Positions 1 through 10,131 of a stretch of DNA of 64,000 nt are shown piece by piece (within the stretch, counting starts at the first letter, position 1; the number at the start of each line of letters is the position of its first letter). The position numbers were made by a program, and so were the translations under genes. Below the pieces are notes generated by a model, which saw nothing but the letters and a program-made list of their open reading frames with translations, searched no databases and was not told the DNA's origin. Source of the stretch: an uncultured Flavobacteriales bacterium (GTDB lineage Bacteria; Bacteroidota; Bacteroidia; Palsa-965); NCBI GenBank assembly GCA_937974275.1, contig CALJIF010000049.1:3129-67128 (forward strand), given 5' to 3'.

Positions 1-1
1 T

Positions 2-2524
2 AAGATTCGCGCTATTGTTGCTGAAATGCAAGGCAATAAACAATTGCCGGCAGATTTGAAAGTAACGTTTACCGGCGACCAATCTGACAATACGCGTATC
101 ACGTTGCACGATCTCATCAACACCATCATCATCGGATTTATTCTCGTGTTAGTGGTATTGATGTTTTTCATGGGAGCAACGAACGCGTTTTTCGTGGCGT
201 TGTCCGTACCGCTTTCCATGGCGATTGCCTTTATCGTGTTGGATAGTATCGGCTTTACGATGAACATGATCGTACTCTTCTCGTTCCTGTTAGCGTTAGG
301 AATTGTTGTGGATGATGCCATCGTTGTAATTGAAAATACACACCGTATCTTCTCCGAAAACAAAGGCATTGGCATTGTACGAGCCGCGAAATTAGCCGCA
401 GGCGAAGTATTTCTACCTGTATTATCCGGAACACTGACCACCTTGGCTCCGTTTATTCCGTTGGCATTCTGGAGCGGTATCATTGGTAAGTTCATGGTGT
501 ATTTGCCGATAACGTTAATTATAACATTGCTCGCATCCTTGCTGGTAGCGTACATTATCAATCCGGTTTTTGCGGTTGACTTTATGCGTCACTACGATTC
601 TAAAACGGCAAAAGACAATCGTTGGCCAAAATGGTTGCGCCGCACGACTATCATCGCGGGAGTATTGGCATTAATGGGATATTCAACGGGCTCATGGTTC
701 ACAGGAAATTTCACGTTAGTTATTTATGGTGTTATTTTAATTCACCATTATTTCCTGCGTCGTACCATATTTAAATTTCAGGAAAACATCTGGCCTCGTT
801 TCCGCGAATGGTACGGTCGTCGCTTAACCTGGGCTATCGACCACCCGTATACTGTTCTTATTTCAATTGTGTTGTTGTTTGTGATTTCGTTTATCGGTAT
901 CGGTATTCGCCAGCCTAAAGTAGATTTCTTCCCGTCTTCCGACCCGAACTTTATCTACGCGTATATTGAAACTCCTGTTGGAACAGATCAGGCGAAAACA
1001 GATTCGATTGCGCAAATTGTTGAAAAACGAATCAACAAACTTGTTGCTCCCGACATGGACATGATCACTTCGATCATCACCAACGTTGCTGTAGCAGCGG
1101 GCGATCCGCAACAACAAGATCAAAGTGTACAGCCGCATAAAGCGAAGGTTACTGTGGCATTCAAACAGTTTGCACAGCGTAACGGCAAATCCACTTCGGA
1201 TGTGTTGCAACGTGTACAACAGGATTTCAAAGCGAACCGACTGATCGGAGCAGAAATCGATGTGCAAAAAGAAAGCAACGGTCCTCCTGTTTCAAAACCC
1301 ATCAGTATTGAAATCAGCGGCGAAGATTTGGAAGACATTCTCTTCACTGCGGCCGATTTAAAAACGTATCTGGAGAAACAACTGGATAGTTTAAAAATTG
1401 GCGGTGTTGCACAATTAAAAACTGATGTTGCAGCAAGTAAACCTGAAATTGTTTTCTCGCTAGATCGTGAACGTGCAAATCGTGAAGGTGTTTCTACCGG
1501 AATGATCGGAATGGCAATTCGTAATTCCATCTTCGGTGCAGAAGCTTCTAAATTCCGTGATGCTAATGATGAATACAAAATCATGGTGCGTTACAAGCAG
1601 GATCAGCGCAGCGATATCAACGCCATTCGCAACTTGAAAATGACGTATCGCGATATGAACATGGGCGGCATGATTCGTAACGTTCCTTTGTCATCTTTTG
1701 CAGACATTAAATACGACGTGAGTTACGGAGCCGTAAAACGCAAAGGACAAAAGCGTGTGGTTACTTTAGAGTCGAACGTAGCAGAAGGTTTCAACCCTAA
1801 CGACGTTGTAGCTGATGTAGAAAGCTTGCTTGCCACATACAAAGAAGCTCCTGCCGGAATTTCCATTCGTATGGGCGGACAACAAGAAGAACAAGCAGAA
1901 ACTGCGGCATTCCTGGGTTGGGCGATGATAGCTTCTATCGGATTGATCATCGTAATTCTTGTAACACAGTTTAATTCCATCGGAAAACCAATCATCATCC
2001 TGAGCGAAATTTTCTTCAGCGTGATTGGCGTATTCTTAGGTCTGGCCATATTCGGTGATAACATTTCGATTGTTATGACAGGTGTTGGTATTGTTGCATT
2101 GGCGGGCATCGTGGTGCGAAACGGAATTCTGATTGTAGAGTTTATTGACATTTTGAGAGAACGTGGAATGCCGTTGCGCGAAGCGATCATTGAAGCCGGT
2201 AAAACACGTATGACTCCTGTATTACTTACAGCCACTGCAACTATGCTCGGACTTGTTCCTCTTGCCATCGGATTGAATATGGATTTCTATACATTATTCT
2301 CTGAATTCGATCCTAAGATTTTCCTGGGTGGTGATAGCGTTGCCTTCTGGGGACCTTTATCCTGGACCATGATTTACGGTTTATCATTCGCAACCGTATT
2401 AACATTAATTGTATTGCCGATTATGTATTTGCTTGCAGAACGCACTACCGAGCGCATTAAGCGACTCGCGGGTTCGGGAGCAAAACATGATGAGCATCAT
2501 AGTGACAATCAGACAAGCGAATAA
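2..2524 (+). CDS. RND efflux transporter permease, AcrB/HAE1-like, 5' truncated by window edge
   Basis: Inner-membrane proton-driven pump subunit of a tripartite efflux system. The reading frame is open from base 2, so the gene starts upstream; the ATG at 26 is internal. Visible are hydrophobic helices near residues 30-200 with the RND signature region around GIVVDDAIVVIEN, a large periplasmic domain (about 290-620), then the second helix bundle with GIVALAGIVVRNGILIVEF and a final helix before a His-rich tail (HDEHHSDN). The usual length is about 1000-1150 residues, so roughly the first quarter is missing. A hairpin terminator follows. Substrate cannot be told from sequence. Family assignment is firm; drug versus other substrate is open. 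Confidence 0.9.
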   Translation, partial: KIRAIVAEMQGNKQLPADLKVTFTGDQSDNTRITLHDLINTIIIGFILVLVVLMFFMGATNAFFVALSVPLSMAIAFIVLDSIGFTMNMIVLFSFLLALGIVVDDAIVVIENTHRIFSENKGIGIVRAAKLAAGEVFLPVLSGTLTTLAPFIPLAFWSGIIGKFMVYLPITLIITLLASLLVAYIINPVFAVDFMRHYDSKTAKDNRWPKWLRRTTIIAGVLALMGYSTGSWFTGNFTLVIYGVILIHHYFLRRTIFKFQENIWPRFREWYGRRLTWAIDHPYTVLISIVLLFVISFIGIGIRQPKVDFFPSSDPNFIYAYIETPVGTDQAKTDSIAQIVEKRINKLVAPDMDMITSIITNVAVAAGDPQQQDQSVQPHKAKVTVAFKQFAQRNGKSTSDVLQRVQQDFKANRLIGAEIDVQKESNGPPVSKPISIEISGEDLEDILFTAADLKTYLEKQLDSLKIGGVAQLKTDVAASKPEIVFSLDRERANREGVSTGMIGMAIRNSIFGAEASKFRDANDEYKIMVRYKQDQRSDINAIRNLKMTYRDMNMGGMIRNVPLSSFADIKYDVSYGAVKRKGQKRVVTLESNVAEGFNPNDVVADVESLLATYKEAPAGISIRMGGQQEEQAETAAFLGWAMIASIGLIIVILVTQFNSIGKPIIILSEIFFSVIGVFLGLAIFGDNISIVMTGVGIVALAGIVVRNGILIVEFIDILRERGMPLREAIIEAGKTRMTPVLLTATATMLGLVPLAIGLNMDFYTLFSEFDPKIFLGGDSVAFWGPLSWTMIYGLSFATVLTLIVLPIMYLLAERTTERIKRLAGSGAKHDEHHSDNQTSE

Positions 2525-2530
2525 TTTTAC

Positions 2531-2562
2531 AGGGCTGCGGAATTATTTCTGCAGCCCTTTTT
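2531..2562 (+). terminator. Rho-independent terminator after RND pump gene
   Basis: Perfect 8-bp stem AGGGCTGC (2531-2538) / GCAGCCCT (2551-2558) followed by a T run to 2562. It ends only 10 bases before the ATG of the next gene, so it may also limit read-through into the MFP operon. Confidence 0.8.
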
Positions 2563-2572
2563 GTAAACAACC

Positions 2573-3652
2573 ATGAGAATACTATCCCTCCTGCTGCTCG
2601 TGACGCTGTGGTCCTGTAAAGGACAAAGGCAAGAATCGGTAAGCCCTGTCCGCAAAGATTTGACGCAAGCCGTTTACGCTTCCGGCAAAATATTTCCGAA
2701 AGACAATTACAAACTTTTTGCGAAGCTCCCCGGTTATGTGCAAGAGATACACGTGCGTGTTGGAGATACCGTAACTGCAGGACAAGCGCTGATTACCATT
2801 CGCAGTGAGGTGAGCGAACTCAACGTTGCTGCTGCAAAAAATCAATACGCCTTGGCCGCATCCAACGCTTCCGATGATGGTCCCATACTGCCGTCATTGC
2901 GAGCAGAAGCAACTGCTGCAAAAAGTAAGCGCGCTTCAGATTCTGTCAACGTTGCCCGTTTTACGGCACTTCTGGCCACTAATGCAACAGCTGTCAACAC
3001 ATTGGATCAGGCAAAAGTTGCATTCGAAAACTCCAAAGCACAACATGCTCGTGCAGAAGGCAACTATCACGCAACACGATTACGTTTACAAACTGAAGCA
3101 CAAAACGCCAAACTCCAGCTGGATGCACAAACCAGCAACCGAAATGAATACATCATTGCAGCAGTTTCGTCAGGTCGTGTGTACGATATTGTTCCTAAAA
3201 TTGGGGACTTCGTAAATTCCAACAAGCCTATCATGGAATTGGGGAATGCAACTGCATTTCAGGTAGAACTGAATATTGATGAAACCGACATCGCGTTGAT
3301 TAAACCCGGGCAAAATATCGTCTACGAAATTGACGCGTACGAAGGAAAAACTTTCAACGGCACTGTTGATCACATCTATCCGCGCATTGCAGCGCTGGAT
3401 AAAACAGCGTTAGTTATTGGCACGCTGGATCAAGGTAACGCACAATGGTATTCCGGAATGTCCCTTGAAGCCAATATTGTAATTGATACCAAGAAAAATA
3501 TTCTGGTTATTCCACGTGAATTTATTTCTGCGGAAAATACGGTTAAAGTGAAAGGCAAAGATGAGCCTGTGAAAGTAACGACAGGATTGAAAGATCTCCG
3601 CTACGTTGAAATCCTCAGCGGTGTAAACGAACAAGGTATACTCGTGAAGTAA
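2573..3652 (+). CDS. Periplasmic adaptor (membrane fusion) lipoprotein of an ABC-type efflux system, MacA/HlyD-like
   Basis: Links an inner-membrane exporter to the outer-membrane channel. The N-terminus is a lipoprotein signal with lipobox LWSC and predicted lipidated Cys15. Residues about 45-80 and 200-230 form the split biotinyl-lipoyl-like hairpin (VGDTVTAGQALITIRSEV, then the SGRVYDIVPKIGDFVNSN half). A helical hairpin with many Ala/Gln lies between about 85 and 195. A beta-barrel segment (ELNIDETDIALIKPGQNI) and a membrane-proximal domain follow. The stop codon directly abuts the ATG of the permease gene, so the two are co-transcribed and probably translationally coupled. 359 residues is normal for the family. 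Confidence 0.88.
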   Translation: MRILSLLLLVTLWSCKGQRQESVSPVRKDLTQAVYASGKIFPKDNYKLFAKLPGYVQEIHVRVGDTVTAGQALITIRSEVSELNVAAAKNQYALAASNASDDGPILPSLRAEATAAKSKRASDSVNVARFTALLATNATAVNTLDQAKVAFENSKAQHARAEGNYHATRLRLQTEAQNAKLQLDAQTSNRNEYIIAAVSSGRVYDIVPKIGDFVNSNKPIMELGNATAFQVELNIDETDIALIKPGQNIVYEIDAYEGKTFNGTVDHIYPRIAALDKTALVIGTLDQGNAQWYSGMSLEANIVIDTKKNILVIPREFISAENTVKVKGKDEPVKVTTGLKDLRYVEILSGVNEQGILVK

Positions 3653-4924
3653 ATGAAAAGCTATCTGAAACGTCCGGCTTTTCGCATTGCGATGACACAT
3701 CTGTTGTCTAAAAAACGACAGACGATTGTTGCTATGCTTGGCGTAACGTTTGGTATAGCCATTTTCATTTTTCAGGCGGGCCTGATGACCGGATTTCAGA
3801 ACATGTTTATCGAACAAACGGTAAACACATCCGCGAACGTTCGCATTTATAATGACGTTCAGGTTGCGAAAAAATCCATCTATTCGAAAACACTTTCGGA
3901 TACCGCACAATCCTGGGTGCTGGTGCGCAATCAAAAACCGAAAGATGAAGAACCGCGTTTAAAGAATGGCTACCAGATGATGCGCATTATCGAAAATCAT
4001 CCTGAAGTTATCGGCGTTTCTCCTTTCGTAGGTTCGCAGGCCATATTTAACATGGGCATTGCACAAGTTGCAGGACGTGTAGCCGGTGTTGATATTGAAC
4101 GAGAGAACAATACGTTCAATGTAGAAAAGTACATGATCGATGGTGACCTGAAACGCCTTGTCACCACACCGAATGGTGTCATTTTAGGCGAAGGGCTTGC
4201 CATGAAACTGGGGGCGGCTACAGGCGATATCATCACTGTGTCATCTGCCAAAGGATCGGCACTGCAAATGCGTGTTGTCGGAATACATAAATCCGGTGTG
4301 GTAGAGTTGGATAATAGTCGCGCTTATATCAACATTCGTAATGCACAAAAATTACTACAAGTTGATGGGAGCTATATCACCGATCTCAACATCAAACTAA
4401 AAGACATCAACAAGGCCAAAGCATTGGCTGCTGACTGGCAAAAACAATTCGGTTATACCGCAGTAGATTGGGAAACCGCTAATGCCAACGTATTCAGCGT
4501 GTTCAAAATCCAGAACATGGTAACGTATTTAATTATTACATCAATTTTAATTGTTTCCGGTTTCGGTATTTTTAATATTCTCATGATGATCATTTATGAG
4601 AAAATGCCGGACATCGCGATTCTCAAAGCAACAGGCTTTAAAGACAAAGACATACGCACAATATTTCTTACCGAATCATTAGTTATCGGAATATTTGGCG
4701 GATTACTCGGATTAATTGTCGGCTGGGGATTGCAACAAATTGCAGGCAGTGTTAAAATGGATATACGAGGATTCGTTGCGATGGAATATTTAAAATTCAA
4801 TACCAGCGCCGGTTTTTATGCCATGGCTTACATCTTCGGATTAGTAGCTACAGCCTTGGCGGGTTACATTCCCGCACGAAAAGCTGCACGTGTTGATGCC
4901 ATAGACATTATCAGAAGCAAATAA
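3653..4924 (+). CDS. ABC transporter permease, FtsX/MacB family
   Basis: Four-helix permease of the type VII ABC exporter class. Helix 1 is at about residues 24-46 (VAMLGVTFGIAIFIFQAG), followed by a MacB-type periplasmic core domain (about 50-280), then three C-terminal helices near 285-310, 335-360 and 385-410. The cytoplasmic loop MMIIYEKMPDIAILKATGF matches the conserved FtsX-domain coupling region. It starts immediately after the adaptor stop and ends one base before the ATPase start, giving an MFP-permease-ATPase operon. It may export a peptide, lipoprotein or antibiotic; the substrate cannot be inferred. Confidence 0.9.
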   Translation: MKSYLKRPAFRIAMTHLLSKKRQTIVAMLGVTFGIAIFIFQAGLMTGFQNMFIEQTVNTSANVRIYNDVQVAKKSIYSKTLSDTAQSWVLVRNQKPKDEEPRLKNGYQMMRIIENHPEVIGVSPFVGSQAIFNMGIAQVAGRVAGVDIERENNTFNVEKYMIDGDLKRLVTTPNGVILGEGLAMKLGAATGDIITVSSAKGSALQMRVVGIHKSGVVELDNSRAYINIRNAQKLLQVDGSYITDLNIKLKDINKAKALAADWQKQFGYTAVDWETANANVFSVFKIQNMVTYLIITSILIVSGFGIFNILMMIIYEKMPDIAILKATGFKDKDIRTIFLTESLVIGIFGGLLGLIVGWGLQQIAGSVKMDIRGFVAMEYLKFNTSAGFYAMAYIFGLVATALAGYIPARKAARVDAIDIIRSK

Positions 4925-4925
4925 T

Positions 4926-5621
4926 ATGAACCCGGATATTATACTTGAAACACGCTCCATCAACAAATTCTTCCGGGATCCGGTGGATTTTCAGGCGTTG
5001 AAGAATATCAGTTTCAAAATATCCCGTGGGCAATTTGTTTCTATTGTAGGTTCCTCGGGCAGCGGCAAATCGACATTGTTGTACTTGTTGTCCACTCTGG
5101 ATACCGACTACGAAGGTGAAATTTTAATTGACAACGAACCGCTTCACGAAAAGTCGAAAAATCAACTTGCCGAAATTCGCAATGAAAAAATCGGCTTCGT
5201 TTTTCAATTTCACTACTTGTTACCGGAATTTACTGTTTTGGATAACGTCATGTTGCCTGCTCTTAAACTGGGCAAATACGACGAAGACACCATTCGTAAG
5301 CACGCCTTTGAAAAGCTCGATTTGCTGGGATTAGGCGATCAGGCAATTAAAAAAGCCAGCAAACTTTCGGGTGGTCAGCAACAGCGTGCTGCAATTGCGC
5401 GTGCTCTGATTAATAATCCCAGCATCATTTTCGGTGATGAGCCTACCGGAAATCTGGACTCAAAAAATGCACAAACCGTTTTTGATATTTTCAGAGAGTT
5501 GCAACTTAAATTCAACCAAACCATTTTGGTTGTAACGCACGATGCACAGTTTGCGGGCAGCACCGACAGGCGAATAACGCTTAAAGATGGTGAACTGTTG
5601 AGCGATGAAATGCTTAAGTAA
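4926..5621 (+). CDS. ABC transporter ATP-binding protein, MacB/LolD-like
   Basis: Cytoplasmic ATPase powering the permease encoded just upstream. Walker A is GSSGSGKST (about residues 38-46), Q-loop FQFHYLLPEF, ABC signature LSGGQQQRAAIARAL, Walker B IIFGDEPTGNLD, and switch His in VVTHD. The length of 231 residues is typical of MacB/LolD-class ATPases. The 3' end overlaps the end of the convergent LD-carboxypeptidase gene by 8 bases, so no separate terminator fits between them. Confidence 0.95.
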   Translation: MNPDIILETRSINKFFRDPVDFQALKNISFKISRGQFVSIVGSSGSGKSTLLYLLSTLDTDYEGEILIDNEPLHEKSKNQLAEIRNEKIGFVFQFHYLLPEFTVLDNVMLPALKLGKYDEDTIRKHAFEKLDLLGLGDQAIKKASKLSGGQQQRAAIARALINNPSIIFGDEPTGNLDSKNAQTVFDIFRELQLKFNQTILVVTHDAQFAGSTDRRITLKDGELLSDEMLK

Positions 5622-6531
5622 ATTTTAAGCAGGCACCGGTTGCATCAACATCTAATTCAACTCGTGCGCCCATTTTCAATGCAATATTTTTAACCCCATG
5701 TCCTGCCGGGAATCCGAATGCAACAGGATATTTATACTCTTCTACATGCGAGCGAATAATCTCTTCCGCAGTTTGTCCGAAGGGAACAGCATTGTCCTTC
5801 ATGTCGTCCATTCCTCCGACGATCAAACCTGCCAGATGTTTTAATTTCCCCGCACGCTTCAAACTCAACATCATTCTATCAATGTGATATAAATACTCGT
5901 CCAGATCCTCGATGAACAGCACTTTCCCGTTATAATTCAAATCTGAAGCGGAATGCTGAATGGCGTACAACAAACTTAAATTTCCGCCAATCAATTCACC
6001 TTGCGCAATGCCGGGCTTGTTCAATCGTGAAGCATCTGCAGCAGTTTCCACATTAACCGTCTTCCCGCATAAAACATCCAGCAAGGACTGCGTGCTCTCC
6101 GCGTCCTTCAAAAAATTAATCGGCATTGTACCATGCACGGTTTGTAGTCCGAAATTGGCATGAATATGTGCGTGAAATACGGTAATGTCGCTATAGCCTA
6201 CGATCCATTTGGGCTGTTCCTTCAAGTAATTCCAGTTGATACCATCCACAATACGCATGCACCCGTATCCGCCTCGCGCCGCAATAATGGCTTTAACTTT
6301 CGAATCGCCCAGTAGTTCATTCATATCCGCAATTCGCGCCGCGTCGGTGCCTGAAAATTGATTTTCCGTACCGTACAAATTCGTGCTGCATTTAACGACG
6401 AATCCCGCTTCTTGCATCAGGCGAATGGCCGGAGACATTTCATCACGACTGATTTTTCGTGCCGGTGCAGCTATGCCGATAACATCTCCCGGCTGCAAAT
6501 ACGGAGGCGTAATGGTTTGCGTCTGTTTCAT
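5614..6531 (-). CDS. ldcA: LD-carboxypeptidase (S66 family muramoyltetrapeptide carboxypeptidase)
   Basis: Cleaves the L,D bond releasing the terminal D-Ala from murein tetrapeptides during cell-wall recycling; some family members (MccF) cleave peptide-nucleotide antibiotics instead. The serine nucleophile is Ser114 in GYSDIT, with the other predicted triad residues Glu208 (FIEDLDEY) and His278 (FPAGHG). The ARGGYG motif near 85-90 is also typical. No signal peptide is seen, so it is probably cytoplasmic. 305 residues is normal. It is convergent with and overlaps the ABC ATPase gene, and is divergent from metG. Confidence 0.9.
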   Translation of the reverse strand: MKQTQTITPPYLQPGDVIGIAAPARKISRDEMSPAIRLMQEAGFVVKCSTNLYGTENQFSGTDAARIADMNELLGDSKVKAIIAARGGYGCMRIVDGINWNYLKEQPKWIVGYSDITVFHAHIHANFGLQTVHGTMPINFLKDAESTQSLLDVLCGKTVNVETAADASRLNKPGIAQGELIGGNLSLLYAIQHSASDLNYNGKVLFIEDLDEYLYHIDRMMLSLKRAGKLKHLAGLIVGGMDDMKDNAVPFGQTAEEIIRSHVEEYKYPVAFGFPAGHGVKNIALKMGARVELDVDATGACLKFT

Positions 6532-6585
6532 TATCTTCGTGCTCCCTGATGAGCCCGTAAATCTAAGCGTTCAGGATGAATTAGC

Positions 6586-8697
6586 ATGAATCAAACACCA
6601 AAACGTTATACCGTTACAGCGGCATTAATTTATGCCAACGGCCCTATCCACATCGGACATTTGGCCGGCTGTTATTTGCCATCAGATATTTACGTGCGGC
6701 ATTTGCGCTCCTGCGGTGAAGATGTTTTGTTCGTGAGTGGCACCGATGAACACGGTGTTCCTATTACGTTACGTGCCCGCAAAGAAGGATTAACACCACA
6801 ACAGGTTGTCGACAAATACTACGACATCATCAATCGTTCGTTCAAAGAATTTGGGGTAGAATTTGATATTTATTCCCGCACATCACGCAAAGCCCATCAC
6901 GACTTCTCTTCCGCGTTTTTTAAAACACTTTACGACAAAAAGGTTTTCACGGAAGAAACAACAGAACAATACTTCGACGAAGAAGCCGGTCAGTTTTTAG
7001 CAGATCGTTACATTGTTGGTACATGCCCCAACTGCAGTAATCCCAACGCATACGGCGATCAGTGTGAGAAATGCGGCACTTCATTATCTCCCGACGAACT
7101 TATTGCGCCGCACAGCACATTAAGCGGATCAAAACCCGTTAAAAAACCAACTAAAAATTGGTTCTTACCATTGGATCAATTGCAGCCGAAATTACAAGCC
7201 TATGTCGATTCGCATCAGGAATGGAAGGCGAATGTTTTCGGGCAGTGCCAATCGTGGTTAAAGGCCGGTTTGCATCCACGCGCTATGACACGCGACCTGG
7301 ATTGGGGCGTGAAAGTTCCGGTTGAAGGTGCGGAAGGCAAAGTGTTGTACGTGTGGTTTGATGCGCCAATCGGATATATTACTGCAAGTAAAGAGTGGTT
7401 TGAAGATCCCGCAACACGCAATACATTATCATACGGAGGGGCGCCTCGTTCTGCATCATGGGAAGATTATTGGAAAAAGGACGACACCAAACTCGTTCAT
7501 TTCATCGGTAAAGACAACATCGTCTTTCACTGTTTGATTTTTCCGGCGATGTTAATGGTGCATGGAAATTATATTCTTCCTGATAATGTTCCTGCCAATG
7601 AGTTCCTGAATCTGGAAAGCAATAAAATTTCGACATCGCGTAACTGGGCCATCTGGTTACACGAGTACTTAGAGGAAATGCCCGGCAAGCAAGACGAATT
7701 GCGTTATGTGCTTACGGCTACTGCTCCTGAAACCGGAGACGGAGACTTTACCTGGGCGGATTATGAAGCTCGCGTAAACAATGAGTTAGCAGCAGTGTTC
7801 AGCAACTTCGTGCATCGTACGATGGTACTGACGCATAAAAATTATGCGGGCAAAGTTCCTGCTGCCACACGTTATACAAAAGAAGACGTTTTGGTGCTGG
7901 AAGAAATCACCAAGTTCCCGGACCGCATCAGCACTGCCATTCGCAACTATCGTTTCCGTGAAGCACAACAAGAAATGATGAACCTGGCGCGCTTAGGAAA
8001 CAAATACCTTTCCGACAATGAGCCTTGGAAAAATCCGGATCCGGAACGCGTAAAAACTGTTTTAAACGTTTCTCTACAGATTTGCACCAACTTAAGTGTC
8101 CTCTGCGAGCCTTTCCTACCGTTTACTTCAGCGAAATTGCTAAGCATGCTTAATATTAGTTCTTTGTCCTGGAATCAGGCTCAGAACACTTCCAATTTAC
8201 CGGAAGGTCATCAGTTGAATGAACCGGTAATGTTATTTGCTAAAGTGGATAAAGCATTATTGCAAAAACAAATGGACAAATTAGAATCCATTAAAAAAGC
8301 ACAAGCTGCTGAGGCAGAACAAGCGCAATTGGCGGCACAACCTGCAAAAGCATTGGAACCACAAAAGGAGACCACCACATTCGATGATTTTTCGAAAATG
8401 GATATCCGCATCGGAACGATCCTTGCTGCCGAAAAAATGCCGAAGAGTGATAAACTGTTGAAGCTTACGGTTGATACCGGAATTGATCAACGCACCGTAT
8501 TGTCGGGCATCGCGAAGTATTTTACACCTGAAGAAGTTGTTGGAAAACAAGTCACCATTTTAGTGAACCTCGCGCCGCGCAAAATGATGGGTATTGAATC
8601 GAACGGTATGATATTGATGGCGGAAAACGATAAAGGCGAATTAAGCTTTGTTGCGCCCACAAAAGACAACGTCAACAACGGCTCAACTGTTAAGTAG
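6586..8697 (+). CDS. metG: Methionyl-tRNA synthetase with C-terminal tRNA-binding domain
   Basis: Charges tRNA-Met with methionine in the cytoplasm. The class I HIGH motif is at residues 22-25, and zinc-knuckle cysteines sit in [18 protein letters not shown] (about 147-164). The KMSKS equivalent is KISTS near residue 345. The anticodon-binding helical domain is about 390-560, then a charged Ala/Gln-rich linker, then an EMAPII/Trbp111-like OB domain starting at [13 protein letters not shown] (about 598-703), which promotes dimerisation and tRNA binding. 703 residues fits the long MetRS form. Confidence 0.98.
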   Translation: MNQTPKRYTVTAALIYANGPIHIGHLAGCYLPSDIYVRHLRSCGEDVLFVSGTDEHGVPITLRARKEGLTPQQVVDKYYDIINRSFKEFGVEFDIYSRTSRKAHHDFSSAFFKTLYDKKVFTEETTEQYFDEEAGQFLADRYIVGTCPNCSNPNAYGDQCEKCGTSLSPDELIAPHSTLSGSKPVKKPTKNWFLPLDQLQPKLQAYVDSHQEWKANVFGQCQSWLKAGLHPRAMTRDLDWGVKVPVEGAEGKVLYVWFDAPIGYITASKEWFEDPATRNTLSYGGAPRSASWEDYWKKDDTKLVHFIGKDNIVFHCLIFPAMLMVHGNYILPDNVPANEFLNLESNKISTSRNWAIWLHEYLEEMPGKQDELRYVLTATAPETGDGDFTWADYEARVNNELAAVFSNFVHRTMVLTHKNYAGKVPAATRYTKEDVLVLEEITKFPDRISTAIRNYRFREAQQEMMNLARLGNKYLSDNEPWKNPDPERVKTVLNVSLQICTNLSVLCEPFLPFTSAKLLSMLNISSLSWNQAQNTSNLPEGHQLNEPVMLFAKVDKALLQKQMDKLESIKKAQAAEAEQAQLAAQPAKALEPQKETTTFDDFSKMDIRIGTILAAEKMPKSDKLLKLTVDTGIDQRTVLSGIAKYFTPEEVVGKQVTILVNLAPRKMMGIESNGMILMAENDKGELSFVAPTKDNVNNGSTVK

Positions 8698-8733
8698 GTT
8701 GTTGTACTGAAATGAATTGTGTAGCTTAGTTAC

Positions 8734-10080
8734 ATGATGCGTTACTCCTACTATACATTATTCGCGATCATCGGTTTAATTTCTTGTACACCGAAAATCG
8801 AAACTCCTGAACCTTCTTCAGGCACAGCAGACTTCTCGAGATTTGTTGCTGTTGGCGGCAGTTACATGGCCGGCTATCAGGATGGAGCATTGCGTGATGA
8901 TCATCAAACCAAAAGTATTCCTATGCTTCTGGGACGACAGTTTTCTATGATCACAGAAAAAACATACAACCAATATACATTAGGAACTAGTGAAGGAATT
9001 GGTTGGAATTATAAATCGTGGGAAAGTTGGTACGTTGGTGCTTCGCGTTTAGGAGATCGAACCGATTGTCAGGGTGTAGTTTCTATGGGGCCTGTTAAAG
9101 ACAGCATGAGTGTTGCTGCTGCGTGGAGTATTTTCACTAATAATTATCCGAGTGAAAATATCAACTGGAGCATTCCATTCGCTTCTTTGCAGGAGCAATT
9201 CAATCCGGCATTAGGCAATGCTCCGGCGAATAATACCAATCCTTACTATCACCGTATTGCTTCTAACCCGGGCACCTCGGACGTAATTGAAGATGCGTCT
9301 GCAATGAATGCTTCGTTTTTTGCTGCCTGGTTCGGCATGGAGGAAATTTATAACTATGCCCGTTACGGAGGAGAGCGCAACACACCACCTACTTCAGCTC
9401 AATTTTCCGCAGCTTTAGATGCAGCCATAATTGAACTTACCGCCAACGGTGCAAAAGGTGTTCTGGCTACAATACCGGGATTAAGAAGTTTTCCGTTCTA
9501 TACTCTAATTCCTTGGAATGGCGCGAATTTGACGCAGAGCAAAGCCGACTCCTTAAACACCATTTACACCAACAGCGGCTTGTCGCACATTCAATTTCAG
9601 GAAGGCGCTAACGGATTTGTCATTAACGATCCTGCCGCACCAATGGGCGTGCGTCAATTAACTGCCGGAGAATTTCTAACCTTGCAAGCCCCGCTCGATT
9701 CCATGAAGTGCAATTTTATGGGAATTCTGTTTTCGGTTATTCCTGATCAATATGTGCTGGATGCAACGGAAGTTCAATTGATCGATCAATACATTGATGC
9801 TTATAATGCAGTTATTCGCCAGAAAGCAGCACAATACAATTTGGCGTTGGTTGATATGCACGATTACTTTTTACGTGTAAATGCAGGAGTAGTTTGGGAC
9901 GGTGTAGATTACAATGCCACGTTTGTAAGCGGAGGTTTTTTCTCGCTGGATGGCTTTCACCCGCACGAAAAGGGTTATGCCCTCATCACAAACGAATTCA
10001 TAACCGCGATTAATATTAAATACGGCGCAACAATTCCAATACTCAACTGCTTTGATTGTAATGGAGTTTGGTTTCCGTAA
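8734..10080 (+). CDS. SGNH/GDSL-family hydrolase lipoprotein
   Basis: Predicted surface or periplasmic lipoprotein with an SGNH hydrolase fold. The lipoprotein signal ends at GLISC (Cys about 18). Block I is VAVGGSYMAGYQDG with the candidate nucleophile Ser in GGSYMAG, and the C-terminal block V is LDGFHPHEKGY, giving the catalytic Asp and His. The nucleophile block has GGSY in place of canonical GDSL. Substrate is unknown (ester, lipid or glycan acetyl groups are typical). A bidirectional terminator separates it from the convergent next gene. Confidence 0.8.
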   Translation: MMRYSYYTLFAIIGLISCTPKIETPEPSSGTADFSRFVAVGGSYMAGYQDGALRDDHQTKSIPMLLGRQFSMITEKTYNQYTLGTSEGIGWNYKSWESWYVGASRLGDRTDCQGVVSMGPVKDSMSVAAAWSIFTNNYPSENINWSIPFASLQEQFNPALGNAPANNTNPYYHRIASNPGTSDVIEDASAMNASFFAAWFGMEEIYNYARYGGERNTPPTSAQFSAALDAAIIELTANGAKGVLATIPGLRSFPFYTLIPWNGANLTQSKADSLNTIYTNSGLSHIQFQEGANGFVINDPAAPMGVRQLTAGEFLTLQAPLDSMKCNFMGILFSVIPDQYVLDATEVQLIDQYIDAYNAVIRQKAAQYNLALVDMHDYFLRVNAGVVWDGVDYNATFVSGGFFSLDGFHPHEKGYALITNEFITAINIKYGATIPILNCFDCNGVWFP

Positions 10081-10082
10081 AT

Positions 10083-10111
10083 AAAAAAAGCCCGTCACTA
10101 CAACGGGCTTT
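10083..10111. terminator. Bidirectional Rho-independent terminator between convergent genes
   Basis: Perfect 9-bp stem AAAGCCCGT (10087-10095) / ACGGGCTTT (10103-10111), preceded by an A run on the plus strand. It serves the GDSL lipoprotein gene on + and probably the T9SS hydrolase gene on -. Confidence 0.85.
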
Positions 10112-10131
10112 CATCTTGAATTACAAATCTG

